From: Sporisorium sorghi
Taxonomy: Eukaryota > Basidiomycota > Ustilaginomycetes > Ustilaginales > Ustilaginaceae
Reading direction: 5' to 3'
Assembly: GCA_023212695.1 (NCBI GenBank)
Contig: JALCCG010000001.1
Location: 186,001-250,000 of the forward strand
Length of the DNA: 64,000 bases
The first letter of the stretch is position 1, and every line of letters begins with the position of its first letter. The notes beneath the pieces are model-generated. The model worked only from the letters and a program-made list of their open reading frames with translations, was not told the DNA's origin and made no database searches. Of the stretch, positions 45,934-54,551 are shown one piece after another. The position numbers were made by a program, and so were the translations under genes.

Positions 45934-47790
45934 ATGGGTCGGCTGGAGACCGTACAGACAGAGATTCAAACCTATATTTCGCATCTCAAATCCATACAGT
46001 TTCCGGACGGGTCCTGGAGATTTCTTTTTGAAACGGGGCCGATGACAGATGCCAATATGATCATTCTACTGAAAAACCTGGATACCAAGCCGGAGCTAAT
46101 TCCGCAGCTCGCGCAGCGTCTGAAGCAGCGTCAAGCTCCAAACGGCGCGTGGAAGCAGTACGACGATGAAGTGGGCCATCTGTCTTCTACGGTCGAAGCT
46201 TATACAGCCCTGTTGCTATCCGGTTGTGCAAGCCGGGAAGATGTTATGATGCAGAAGGCGGAGGAGTATATTGTACAGCATGGAGGTGTGGAGCAAGCCC
46301 ATGTTTCGACTAAATTCATGCTGGCGCTAAATGGGCTCTATCCTTGGCCTCGTTTTTTCCCGCTGCCCCTGTATTTGATACAGCTTCCCAAATCAAGTTC
46401 TTTCAGTTATTACCGTTGGAGCTCGTATGTCCGCAGTCATTTTGCTTCCTTGCTGATCCTCGGCCACCGCAAGTTTAAGCTCCATCATCCTCCGGAGATC
46501 AACATCCATCATCTGTTTGTAACACAGCATTTTCATAAACTACGTGAACCGAGACGTTCAAATCGCACACGGGAAAGAAAGAAAAAAGGTTATCTGTCGA
46601 GAAGCGCACTTAAAAAAACAGAGCAAATCCTCCTGCAAAATATTGAAAATGACGGAACACAATACAGCTATGCCAGCGCGACCTTTTTTATGATTTATTC
46701 TCTGCTCGCCATTGGATATAAGACGGACTCACCGATGATCAAGCAAGCGGTAGAAGGCTTGGCTTCTTTCGGTTACACTGCGCGCGACGGGTCGCTGCAC
46801 ATTCAAAACTCCCCATCAACCGTCTGGGATACGGCACTGATTGCCTATACCCTCCAGGAGGCAGGAGTATCAACGGAAGATGCCGCAATTCAGCGAGCCG
46901 CGAAGTATCTTCTTTCCTTGCAGCATTTGGAGAGGCAGGAGTCGGAAAGAGACTCACGGCATCGCACCTCCGGTGGATGGGGATTCTCCGAGAGCAACAC
47001 GGCCAATCCGGATGTTGACGATACACAGGCGGTTATTCGCGTACTTACCAGGTTAGCAGCCCAGCAGAGTGAGTATAGCGCAGCATGGAGAAAAGGAATT
47101 CAATATGTATTCCGTATGCAAAATGATGATGGAGGATGGGCTGCTTTTGAGAAGAACAGTGCCTCGTCGATTATACGTTTATTTCGAATACCGCATTTTG
47201 CTGAAACTGCCTCCGACCCTTCCTGCGCGGATATTACCGGCCGGATGCTGGAGCTGCTCGGGAATCACTTGAAACTGCGTTTATCCCATCCGCGCATTCA
47301 AGACGGTTTAGACTGGCTCATGAAGAAGCAGAAGAGCGACGGCTCCTGGTATGGCCGGTGGGGAGTGTCTTTTATCTATGGCACATGGGCAGCAGTGACT
47401 GGAATGGCTGCTGCCGGCTTGCAGGCAGATCATCCTGCGATCCGGCGGGCCGTGGACTGGCTGCTAAGAATCCGGCATGAGGACGGAGGATGGGGCGAGT
47501 CCTGTCGGAGCGATTTCATTAAGAAATATAATCCGGCTCCATACTCTACGGTCGTCCATACGGCATGGGCTTTGGATGCGCTGATTGCAGTTCACGACAA
47601 TCCAACCGAGGTGATCGATCAGGGGATCCTTCGTTTAATAGAGTGGAACCGACAAGAAGGCAGGAGAACCACATATCCTGCCGGCGCGGGTTTGCCGGGA
47701 CATTTTTATATTCATTATCACAGTTATCCGCTGGTCTGGCCACTGCTTACCTTGAGCCATTATGTGCAGAAGTACCAAAAACAGCCCTAA
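45934..47790 (+). CDS. sqhC: squalene-hopene/sporulenol-type triterpene cyclase
   Basis: About 618 residues. The catalytic DxDD motif is PDVDDTQAV (Asp 360-363) and at least five QW-type repeats are visible (FPDGSW, APNGAW, NDDGGWAAF, KSDGSWYGRWG, HEDGGWGES), giving the alpha/alpha double barrel of terpene cyclases. Length and motif fit Bacillus SqhC, which cyclises tetraprenyl-beta-curcumene to sporulenol in the membrane; squalene is the alternative substrate. ATG at 45934 lies behind AAGGAG; the in-frame ATG at 45910 precedes that site. A 171-base internal part (46109-46279) recurs at 50932-51102 inside a recombinase gene. Confidence 0.92.
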   Translation: MGRLETVQTEIQTYISHLKSIQFPDGSWRFLFETGPMTDANMIILLKNLDTKPELIPQLAQRLKQRQAPNGAWKQYDDEVGHLSSTVEAYTALLLSGCASREDVMMQKAEEYIVQHGGVEQAHVSTKFMLALNGLYPWPRFFPLPLYLIQLPKSSSFSYYRWSSYVRSHFASLLILGHRKFKLHHPPEINIHHLFVTQHFHKLREPRRSNRTRERKKKGYLSRSALKKTEQILLQNIENDGTQYSYASATFFMIYSLLAIGYKTDSPMIKQAVEGLASFGYTARDGSLHIQNSPSTVWDTALIAYTLQEAGVSTEDAAIQRAAKYLLSLQHLERQESERDSRHRTSGGWGFSESNTANPDVDDTQAVIRVLTRLAAQQSEYSAAWRKGIQYVFRMQNDDGGWAAFEKNSASSIIRLFRIPHFAETASDPSCADITGRMLELLGNHLKLRLSHPRIQDGLDWLMKKQKSDGSWYGRWGVSFIYGTWAAVTGMAAAGLQADHPAIRRAVDWLLRIRHEDGGWGESCRSDFIKKYNPAPYSTVVHTAWALDALIAVHDNPTEVIDQGILRLIEWNRQEGRRTTYPAGAGLPGHFYIHYHSYPLVWPLLTLSHYVQKYQKQP

Positions 47791-47962
47791 TTCATCATAT
47801 TCCGAAGCCTTCTGGTTATACACCCTGTCCATATTGGAAACATAGCATATGCTTTTATTACCGACGAGTTGTCGGAAACGGAAGCAGCAAACTATAAGCG
47901 TTTACTGTATTTATGATTCAGTCCTGAGAGAATGAAAAGAAGCTTGTGAAAGGAGAAGGCAG

Positions 47963-48247
47963 ATGGCATATCTTGATCCTGAACTAATGGGAACGTTTCG
48001 AGGCAAAATGATGAATCCGAGACACTTTCATCAAGTGTATGGAATTCTCTGCAAGAAACGCTGCGAGGATTTGCGAGACTATGGCAGGTGCTGCGGGATG
48101 ATTGATGAATTGTCCAATTGCTTGGGAGTACCGGTTACTCCTTGTCAAAAAGAAAATGCAGCGAAGTGGCTTATGGAATGCGGTGTCGATCCTCAAAATG
48201 GATATCATCGCAGACGCATGTGGAATATGGTATGGGGAAGAGGCTAA
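47963..48247 (+). CDS. small Cys-rich hypothetical protein, 94 aa
   Basis: ATG at 47963 follows AAAGGAGAAGG. The product has six cysteines, with ILCKKRCEDL, YGRCCGMIDEL and CLGVPVTPCQKEN, and a basic aromatic tail (YHRRRMWNMVWGRG). The Cys spacing could bind a metal or a small ligand but matches no family I can name. It follows sqhC in the same direction after 170 bases and is closed by a terminator at 48344, so it may be a separate sporulation-stage gene or be co-transcribed. Confidence 0.7.
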   Translation: MAYLDPELMGTFRGKMMNPRHFHQVYGILCKKRCEDLRDYGRCCGMIDELSNCLGVPVTPCQKENAAKWLMECGVDPQNGYHRRRMWNMVWGRG

Positions 48248-48343
48248 GCAGGAAACGGTTTTAGTTTTTGTTTGTTGAAAAATATAGGGTGCTTAAATAG
48301 GGCGAGTTTGGTTTATGCACCTTCGTTTGGTTCGGTTGAAGAA

Positions 48344-48368
48344 GTCGCGGGAATCCGCGGCTTTTTTA
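48344..48368 (+). terminator. terminator after small Cys-rich gene
   Basis: GTCGCGG pairs with CCGCGGC across GAAT, then TTTTTTATTT. Confidence 0.85.
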
Positions 48369-49064
48369 TTTACTGAGTTGGGTACCTTGGTGAGACAGCT
48401 GTATAGTGTTATGTATAGTAGGTTTAAAAATGGTTATAGTTGTATATGTAACCACACGAATATTTACAGTTAATTGGAATGTAATTGAAATTGAACTCGA
48501 AAGAAAAAACCTCTGAACAACCAAGGAATGCGGAATCGGTAATTTAGATGTATCATGAAATTTGTTTTTGAACTTTGGAAAACCGAACTTAAATACCACA
48601 TCGACGACCAACTGAATGTTCCAGAATAGTTTAGAGAAAGATTAAAGAAGCAACTAAGAAGCAACTAGAAAGCAACTAGAAAGACCAATATGGGCCGAGA
48701 AACAGATGAGTGAGAACCAGTCTGAAGGTTTTTGTATGAAATCAATGAAATGATTACTAAGTTTTCCCGAGAGTCTATTTCACAAAACTCGTATTTTGTA
48801 CATATGTATATAAATCATGAAAAGCCCTTGTTAATACTCTATCTTAGTTTAGTGTCATACTAGCTCTATTTTCACTCTGTTTTTTTATAAGTTCCTGTAT
48901 CTGTATCCCACTAACCTTAACTTGATGCGGTTAGCTGACAAAGGCAGCTGATCATTTTCTGTGACCAGCTGCCTGTCTTCTTACAATTATTTTTTTGATG
49001 TCCCGACGGACTTAGGGGCTGGATGTGGTCACTCGCTTCTCAGTGTGACCCGGAGCGTCAATAT
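48369..49064. other. AT-rich intergenic region with short repeats and a large hairpin
   Basis: No gene recognised. AAGCAACTA occurs three times at an 11-base period (48648, 48659, 48670). A long imperfect hairpin, AGGCAGCTG paired with CAGCTGCCT, spans 48942-48974 and may be a terminator or the remains of an element end. Base composition drops in GC from here rightward compared with 42000-48250. Confidence 0.5.
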
Positions 49065-49881
49065 GGTGTTATCCGAAGGAAGTTCTGGAAGCAGCCATTG
49101 CATTTAAGGCGTTCTCAAAATAACAATACACTTCATCTGCAATTCCCAGAAACTCTTCAACAAGTACATTACTATCCAAGTAACAAGCATACAGATAATC
49201 AACTAAAGCGGAGTCAATCTCACAATAATTTAATATGGCATTCTTCATCATAATAATGTCATCTTGCCATACACCTGTATCTTCTAAAACCAAAGAGTAT
49301 AATGCACGAATTAATCTCTTAGAGTAACCTTTAATATATCTAGTTTTCAATGAGTTATCACTAGCATTAGAAAGTAAACCTCTATGTACACGATCTACTT
49401 CCTCCTTGGTCTCTGTATTTAAGTCTAAAATGAACTCGGGAGAAATAATTATCGGTGGTACTTTTTCACCAACGTCATGACCATATACGCAAACACAAAT
49501 TATCTTAACCCAAAAACCCCACTCATTTGGTTTACTTAATACATCGTCAATCGAGCAAATTATCGTATCAATCTTAGTTAATATTGGATATTCCTCCAAA
49601 AGCCTGCCTTTAATATTTGACAATCTTTCGTAATCAATATCTTTGGGATTTACACATACAATAGTAAAGTCTGCATCTGACTTAAAAGGTATAGCAGTTC
49701 CTTTTGGAATCGAGCCACACATATAAATGCTATGAATCTTACCTTTAAATTCGGTAAGTATACTATCTATATACTTATCAACAAAATCCTTATATTCACT
49801 TTGTATTACAATTCTATTTATAACTTTTTCTAATATCATATAGACTCCTCCTAAATTTAGAACTTCTTTCGGCTAACGTCC
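49065..49881. mobile_element. nucleotidyltransferase cassette bounded by inverted repeats
   Basis: The left end (49065-49086) reads inward GGTGTTATCCGAAGGAAGTT; the right end (49881-49859, minus strand) reads inward GGACGTTAGCCGAAAGAAGT. They match at 18-19 positions of 22-23. About 40 bases outside each repeat there is also GGTCAC in the mirrored orientation, so the similarity may extend to about 60 bases. The stop codon of the enclosed gene lies inside the left repeat. No transposase is enclosed, so it would be a non-autonomous cassette. Confidence 0.5.
49069..49839 (-). CDS. nucleotidyltransferase-domain protein
   Basis: 256 residues. The N-terminal third has the polymerase-beta-like nucleotidyltransferase motif MCGSIPKGTAIPFKSDADFTI, where GS and DxD-type acidic residues bind metal and nucleotide, and a helical C-terminal domain follows (GYSKRLIRALYSLVLEDTGVW). 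This resembles aminoglycoside or lincosamide nucleotidyltransferases in layout, but I cannot link it to a known resistance family, so the substrate is unknown. ATG at 49839 follows TAGGAGGAGTC on the minus strand. AT-rich codon use and the inverted repeats point to horizontal acquisition. Confidence 0.75.
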   Translation of the reverse strand: MILEKVINRIVIQSEYKDFVDKYIDSILTEFKGKIHSIYMCGSIPKGTAIPFKSDADFTIVCVNPKDIDYERLSNIKGRLLEEYPILTKIDTIICSIDDVLSKPNEWGFWVKIICVCVYGHDVGEKVPPIIISPEFILDLNTETKEEVDRVHRGLLSNASDNSLKTRYIKGYSKRLIRALYSLVLEDTGVWQDDIIMMKNAILNYCEIDSALVDYLYACYLDSNVLVEEFLGIADEVYCYFENALNAMAASRTSFG

Positions 49882-49948
49882 TGGTATTCACGAGACCGAT
49901 AGGCTTATGTGACCGTAGGGAAAGGGTCGTCAGACTTCAAGAATCATT

Positions 49949-50086
49949 TTATTTGTTTACCGATGAATAGCGCACATTTGGTGGCTCAACAGTGCCGACA
50001 ATCTCATAATAAAATTGAGCTGTATGCGTGAAGAGATAGATTGAACTATGCCCCATCGACGTCGCTACTAACTTAGCTTCTCGCAT
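49949..50086 (-). CDS. small ORF (45 aa) downstream of T-box
   Basis: ATG at 50086 is preceded by GGTAGGAG on the minus strand. It is the first start codon after the T-box terminator. The product starts MREAKLVATSMGHSSIYLF; GHSSI is faintly like the C-terminal box of tyrosine recombinases (LGHSSI), but the following residues do not fit well. It may be a relic of the gene once controlled by the T-box, a recombinase tail, or a spurious frame. Confidence 0.35.
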   Translation of the reverse strand: MREAKLVATSMGHSSIYLFTHTAQFYYEIVGTVEPPNVRYSSVNK

Positions 50087-50201
50087 AAGTTGATCTCCTA
50101 CCCCACGCCCTCACAGAAATTCAATTTTTCAAAAGAACTCCCCCATCAATTATTAATTATTTTTGGAAAATTACAAATATTCATGCAAGAAGAAATAAAA
50201 C

Positions 50202-50495
50202 AAAAAAGCCCTAAGCTGACATATTTCCTTGTCAACTTAGGGCGAACTATTATGTCCGTGTTACCACCTAATTTCAGATTTCTCTGCACTCTATCAATAC
50301 GGGATATCTCCGATATTGTTTCCTGAATAACGGTGGAACTCCGTTGAAGCCTACTAAGATTCCTCTGTTCGGTTCACAGCTCCGAGACTGCTTCAGTATT
50401 AGATCAATGAAGATTCGCACCAACCATCTTCTCTCTGTGAGATCCCTAATACCTACTATTTCTCATCATAGCCTTTTCGTTTTAAGTTAAACCTA
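50202..50495 (-). ncRNA. T-box riboswitch (probable Ala specifier)
   Basis: On the minus strand the parts appear in order: stem I with GATGAGAAATAGTAGG, the distal AGAGAGAAGATGGTTGGTGC region, a specifier side reading TGAA-GCA-G, then the T-box GGTGGTAACACGG (50268-50256) and a terminator hairpin GCCCTAAG with CTTAGGGC followed by six T (50243-50203). The UGGU of the T-box bulge would pair with a tRNA ending in ACCA, which fits tRNA-Ala (GCA). Amino acid assignment is tentative. No aminoacyl-tRNA synthetase or biosynthesis gene follows; only the 45-codon ORF and the nucleotidyltransferase do. Confidence 0.85.
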
Positions 50496-50525
50496 TGCTA
50501 TCACACTCAAATTGCTCCGTCAATT

Positions 50526-51396
50526 AACATTTATGTTAATTACTTCATCCCTTAACCGCCATCCCTGAGTGTCCCCAGCCTGATAAATGCGGTATGGCAG
50601 ATCCCAATCCCCAATGATCTCAGGTACCCATTCTTCATTGATGATCTTAAAATAAGAATCCGTTTGCTTTCTGAAAGATAGCGGTTCCTCGGTACCTGCC
50701 TCTTTTGGCATCCTTGGTCTGTTCCCCCTTTCCCCTGGTTGTTCAGAAACACTATCTTTATATTCTAAATCGATAAGTGGATTGGCCTGTGTATACTTCT
50801 TTAAGCGAATCATGGTCTTATAAAAACCTTTTATAGCGGACAGAAACAGTTGAACAGTTTTGGAGCTTTTACTCGTTAAGTACACGCCTTCATGCCCGTA
50901 TCTGCCACGAATCTTACAATATCTGTTCTATTCGCGCAGCGTCTGAAGCAGCGTCAAGCTCCAAATGGCGCGTGGAAGCAGTACGACGATGAAGTGGGCC
51001 ATCTATCTTCTACGGTCGAAGCTTATACAGCCCTGTTGCTATCCGGTTGTGCAAGCCGGGAAGACGTTATGATGCAGAAGGCTGAGGAGTATATTGTACA
51101 GCTAAATATTGCCTTACCGCTTCCTTAACAGCCTCTGGATCATCATTCCAAGAGACCTTTCTGGCCTTGTAGTAACTTTTGTACTTTAACCAAAAAAAGA
51201 ATGGTTCTAAGGTGTTTAAATATGCGATTACGGAACTCTCACTGATTCTGTTGACCTGATCGTGATAAAACTCTGTAAGAGGAATGAACGCTTCCTTCTT
51301 ATCGTCAAAAACAATGAGACGGTATTTACTGTTCACTCCTTCAGGACAATATGCATGAAAAAACGAAGCCATTTCCTCCACAACCTCCACCTTCAT
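50526..51396 (-). pseudogene. Tn554-type tyrosine recombinase, interrupted and 3' truncated
   Basis: The N-terminal part (51396 to about 51103) encodes a SAM-like core-binding region (YRLIVFDDKKEAFIPLTEF, SVIAYLNTLEPFFFWLKYK, EAVKEAVRQYLA). The second part (about 50925 to 50526) continues with LTSKSSKTVQLFLSAIKGFY, NRPRMPKEAGTEEPLSF and YQAGDTQGWRLRDEVI, typical of the long Tn554/TnpA-B group. Between them lies 171 bases of sqhC in antisense. The catalytic R-H-R-Y domain is missing because homology stops at 50526, next to the T-box. So this copy cannot be active and the array must be old or served in trans. Confidence 0.8.
50932..51102 (+). repeat. 171-bp duplicate of an internal sqhC fragment
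   Basis: Matches 46109-46279 with four substitutions in 171 bases (97.7 percent). All four are third-position silent changes in the sqhC frame: AAC/AAT, CTG/CTA, GAT/GAC and GCG/GCT. The fragment encodes 56 sqhC residues, AQRLKQRQAPNGAW to EEYIVQ, and lies inside the recombinase gene in the opposite orientation. No target-site duplication is evident. Confidence 0.95.
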
Positions 51397-51404
51397 TTAC
51401 ACAA

Positions 51405-51440
51405 AAAAAGGACATTTCCGTTTCAATGAAACGGATGTCC
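51405..51440 (-). terminator. hairpin with T run just before recombinase start
   Basis: On the minus strand GGACAT..CCGTTT pairs with AAACGG..ATGTCC and is followed by seven T, nine bases before the recombinase ATG. It could be an attenuator, or the terminator of a lost upstream gene. Confidence 0.6.
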
Positions 51441-51692
51441 ACATATGATGTGTAACACTATATGAAAATACAGTAGAAACATAGACTCGTCAACAGAACT
51501 TAGAAATTAATATTATATAGTATTTTGTACATATGTCTGAATATCGATAAGTTAAAAACACACGGGTCTGCCATAACGATCCTCCCTGCTCATCATCTGA
51601 ACTTCATATATTATAGACGGAAGTCCTTTGCCGTTTCTCTCACTAAAAAAAAGAGCCCTCTTAGAATCTCTTCCTGTTTATTCCATTATACA

Positions 51693-51740
51693 GCCCGTTA
51701 GTTGAATAAAAGGGTGTCTGCCGCCGTCGATGAAATCATA
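51693..51740 (+). repeat. att-like core repeat A1
   Basis: GCCCGTTAGTTGAATAAA followed by TGTCTGCCGCCGTCG and ATGAAATCATA. It is about 87 percent identical to A2 at 53992-54043, which has an extra ATCG; the two flank the ABC-F gene as direct repeats. Confidence 0.75.
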
Positions 51741-51830
51741 TTCGGGCTTCTAATTATGATTTTTTAATAGGACATCACCTTTCTTCCTCTCTCCCTCCCT
51801 AAAGCAAAAGCTACAAGAAATCAATGTAGT

Positions 51831-51868
51831 AAAAAGACACTGATATTCTATTCATCAGTGTCTTTTTT
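51831..51868 (-). terminator. bidirectional terminator after ABC-F gene
   Basis: AAAGACACTGAT pairs with ATCAGTGTCTTT, with A and T runs at either side. Confidence 0.8.
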
Positions 51869-51986
51869 AGTGGTTTTTTTTCACCAGCATCATGTTTCAT
51901 CGTTGAACTCAGACTAATTCACTTTAGCCCTATTCGCTGTAACTGACTTCACTTTCTTGTAATCATTTCAATCAGAGAGTTGTAAT

Positions 51987-53726
51987 TTAAAGCAACTTAA
52001 TTAGCTCTTCTAGCTCATCAACCAGTACTTTTGCAAATTCAAAATTAGTATCTTTTAAAGCCAATTCTATTTTTATTTCAACTGCTTTTTTGTTTTGTTC
52101 CGCTTCTAAATAGTCTTTATCAAAGTGACTAGCATAAATCATCTGTTTAAATTTTTTCATAGTCATTTTTCTAATCGTCTTATTGTCAATGATTAATACA
52201 TAATCCATACCATTTACAACAGAATAGAAATCATGAGATATCATGAGAATTGCACCTTTATAGTCTTCAATGGCTTTTTCCAGTGCAATTTGTGTATATG
52301 TATCTAAATGGCTTGTCGGTTCATCAAGAAGCAATACGTTTGCATTACTAGCAGAAACTTTAGCCAATTGAAGTATGTTTTTTTCTCCACCAGATAGTGA
52401 TTCAATCTTTTGATTAACGATTTCGCCTTCAAATCCATAGTTTGAAATATACGATCTAACTTCATCATAAGTTTTAAACCCAGCATCGATGAATTCTTCT
52501 AGTAATGTATTAGAATCCTTTAGCATTTCGCCTTGATTCTGAGATAAATAAGCCATTTTAATATCATCATTTATTTCAATGGAATCATGATTATTGTTAA
52601 AGATATCTCGGAGTAAAGTCGTTTTCCCTGTACCGTTTGGACCAATAATGGCTACTTTATCCGTAGATTTTATCTCAAAGCTAACATTCTCTAAAAGCAG
52701 TTCATCAAAGGCAACACTATAATTATTGACTTTTACAACAATGCTGTCTTCAATTTCATTCTCAATACCGAAACTGATATTCGGTTGCTTAATATCAACA
52801 AATGGTGCCTTAATTCTACGCGCTTCCAATCTCTCTTGAAATCTAACTCTAGCTTTTAACGCTCTACCTCTAGATGCTTCTGAATTAATAGTTGCGATAG
52901 CTCTAAGATTATCAATAATGTTATCGTATCTCTCAATTTCTTCAGCTTCGGCGACTGCGATTTCTTGCAACTCAATTTTTGTCTGAAGTAATGAGAAATT
53001 ATACTCAATATATCGCCCATCAAACTCTTGGATCTCTGTGTTTTCAAGGTGAATAATTTTGTTGAAACAATGATTCAATAGATATCGATTGTGCGTAACA
53101 ACTAGCAGTATGCCTTTGTGAGTATTAATAAGTTTTTTAAGCGCATTTAGGTTCTCAAAATCTAAAAACACATCCGGTTCGTCCATGATCATTAAGTCTG
53201 GACTATTAAGCATTTCCTTCATTACTTGAATAAGTTTGAATTCCCCGCCGCTCAGGTCGGATACCCTAACATCTTTTAGCTTCAAGAGGTTTGCAAGATT
53301 TAGCTTCTTATTAATGTTACTCTCAAAATAATCTCCGCCCATTGCATCAAATGCGTCTAAAGCGAATTGATACTTTTCGAGTAACGGCTCAATATCCGAT
53401 GATGTTTCCATTTCATTACAAATAGATGTTATTTCATTTTGTAGCTTAATAAAATCTTCTCCGATATATTCAAAAACAGTTGATTCTTTAGTTCTGTCTA
53501 GTTGGGAGAACTGACTTACATACCCAATTTTACAGGTTGGATCTATCTCTAACTTGCCTTCGAACAAATATCTTTCTGGATCCATCAGTATATCGATCAG
53601 TGTACTTTTACCACTGCCACTTGTTCCAATAAAAGCGCAATGCTGTGACTCTTCTAACGTAAATGAAATGTCTTTATATAGTTCTTTTTGTGGAAATGAG
53701 AAGTATAAGTTATCAACTTTTATCAT
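51987..53726 (-). CDS. ABC-F family ATPase (ribosome protection type)
   Basis: 579 residues, two nucleotide-binding domains, no membrane segments. Walker A: GTSGSGKST (about 34) and GPNGTGKTT (about 360). Signatures: LSGGE in both halves. Walker B: LMIMDEPDVFLD and VLLLDEPTSHLD. The interdomain linker of about 80 residues (SRGRALKARVRFQERLEARR) matches the P-site tRNA interaction motif of ABC-F proteins. Related members dislodge lincosamides, pleuromutilins or streptogramins from the ribosome; others are housekeeping translation factors. AT-rich codon use, flanking direct repeats and its stand-alone position favour an acquired resistance-type gene, with drug spectrum unknown. The 5' leader of about 260 bases could hold an attenuator. 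Confidence 0.88.
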   Translation of the reverse strand: MIKVDNLYFSFPQKELYKDISFTLEESQHCAFIGTSGSGKSTLIDILMDPERYLFEGKLEIDPTCKIGYVSQFSQLDRTKESTVFEYIGEDFIKLQNEITSICNEMETSSDIEPLLEKYQFALDAFDAMGGDYFESNINKKLNLANLLKLKDVRVSDLSGGEFKLIQVMKEMLNSPDLMIMDEPDVFLDFENLNALKKLINTHKGILLVVTHNRYLLNHCFNKIIHLENTEIQEFDGRYIEYNFSLLQTKIELQEIAVAEAEEIERYDNIIDNLRAIATINSEASRGRALKARVRFQERLEARRIKAPFVDIKQPNISFGIENEIEDSIVVKVNNYSVAFDELLLENVSFEIKSTDKVAIIGPNGTGKTTLLRDIFNNNHDSIEINDDIKMAYLSQNQGEMLKDSNTLLEEFIDAGFKTYDEVRSYISNYGFEGEIVNQKIESLSGGEKNILQLAKVSASNANVLLLDEPTSHLDTYTQIALEKAIEDYKGAILMISHDFYSVVNGMDYVLIIDNKTIRKMTMKKFKQMIYASHFDKDYLEAEQNKKAVEIKIELALKDTNFEFAKVLVDELEELIKLL

Positions 53727-53991
53727 AGTAGTGCCTTTCTTTATAACTAAGATGGTGACTATTATTAAATGTATTGTCGAACACAGACTTTTAGAGTAAC
53801 ACTCTTTACTACCAAGTTCAATCCATTTTTAGCCCTTACCCTCACTTCGAAATTCTAATACTTTCTTTAGAATGGTGGCTTGTTGACCGTTTATCCAATC
53901 CCATGAAAATACATCAAACAAAATCATGACAATGTTTACCTACGGCATCAATATTTCCAGATACAAAAAATAGTATTCATTTGCGTAAACT

Positions 53992-54157
53992 GCCCATTAG
54001 CTTAATAAAATGATGTCTGCTGCCGTCGATCGATGAAATCATACAGGGAAAGTAACAATGTTCTTGTCATCAGTCGGGAATGTTATCAAGTTCTTGTCAT
54101 TGTGTTTTGACAAGAACTTTTATAATCAACGGCTTCCAATGTTACTATGTTTTTGTT
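53992..54157 (+). repeat. att-like element: core A2 plus arm array R1
   Basis: Core GCCCATTAGCTTAAT at 53992-54006, then the A1-like TGTCTGCTGCCGTCG and ATGAAATCATA to 54043. Arms follow: TTCTTGTC at 54061 and 54091, its complement GACAAGAA at 54109, and TTTTTGTT at 54150. Arm order and the 30 and 18 base spacings match R2 and R3. Confidence 0.7.
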
Positions 54158-54305
54158 GCCCGACGACATACAAGCGAACAATAATTGATCGCGTTGCATC
54201 ATTGCTTCTATATTTCGGCAAAGCGTTTTCACTATGTTGCCTGTTAGCTTATAGATAAGGAACTGCCAACCGGTAAATTGCTTCATCCGATCTCAACAAA
54301 GGTTT

Positions 54306-54495
54306 CCCGTTAGTTTAATCCCGAAATGCTATGGAATTGTAATTAGATATGTATCTAATCGGTAATCGGCTCATCTTCTTGTCCTTTTCGGTAATCGGTA
54401 CAAGTTCTTGTCCCGAGTCGTCGACAAGAACTTGTACCGATAAAACAAAAAAGCCGCTATTATAGCAACTTTCAATGGGACCATGATCTTGTCCC
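54306..54495 (+). repeat. att-like element R2
   Basis: Core CCCGTTAGTTTAAT, then ATTAGATATGTATCTAAT (dyad), arms TTCTTGTC at 54376 and 54405, GACAAGAA at 54423, ATCTTGTC at 54486. The inner arms are part of a long dyad, GGTACAAGTTCTTGTC and complement. It is largely identical over about 185 bases to R3 at 55585. Between the arms AAAAAAGCCGCT..AGC forms a terminator-like hairpin on the minus strand. Confidence 0.75.
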
Positions 54496-54551
54496 CCGAC
54501 ATTAGGCCATCCCTTTTCAGCTTTTCAGGATGGCCCCTTCTGTCTTGAAAC

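Noticed and set aside
45737..46045. 102-codon frame upstream of and overlapping sqhC
   Set aside because: Overlaps sqhC in another frame and has no ribosome binding site; the upstream part is better explained as the sqhC leader and promoter.
48648..48690. CRISPR array
   Set aside because: The repeats are nine bases at an 11-base period with no spacers, and no cas genes are present.
49065..49881. Classical integron attC sites flanking the nucleotidyltransferase
   Set aside because: The ends contain GTTAGCC and GGCTAAC-like strings but do not fit RYYYAAC/GTTRRRY, and no integron integrase is present.
50892..51128. Short gene encoding a cyclase-like peptide
   Set aside because: It is the inserted sqhC fragment read in its original frame, without its own start signals.
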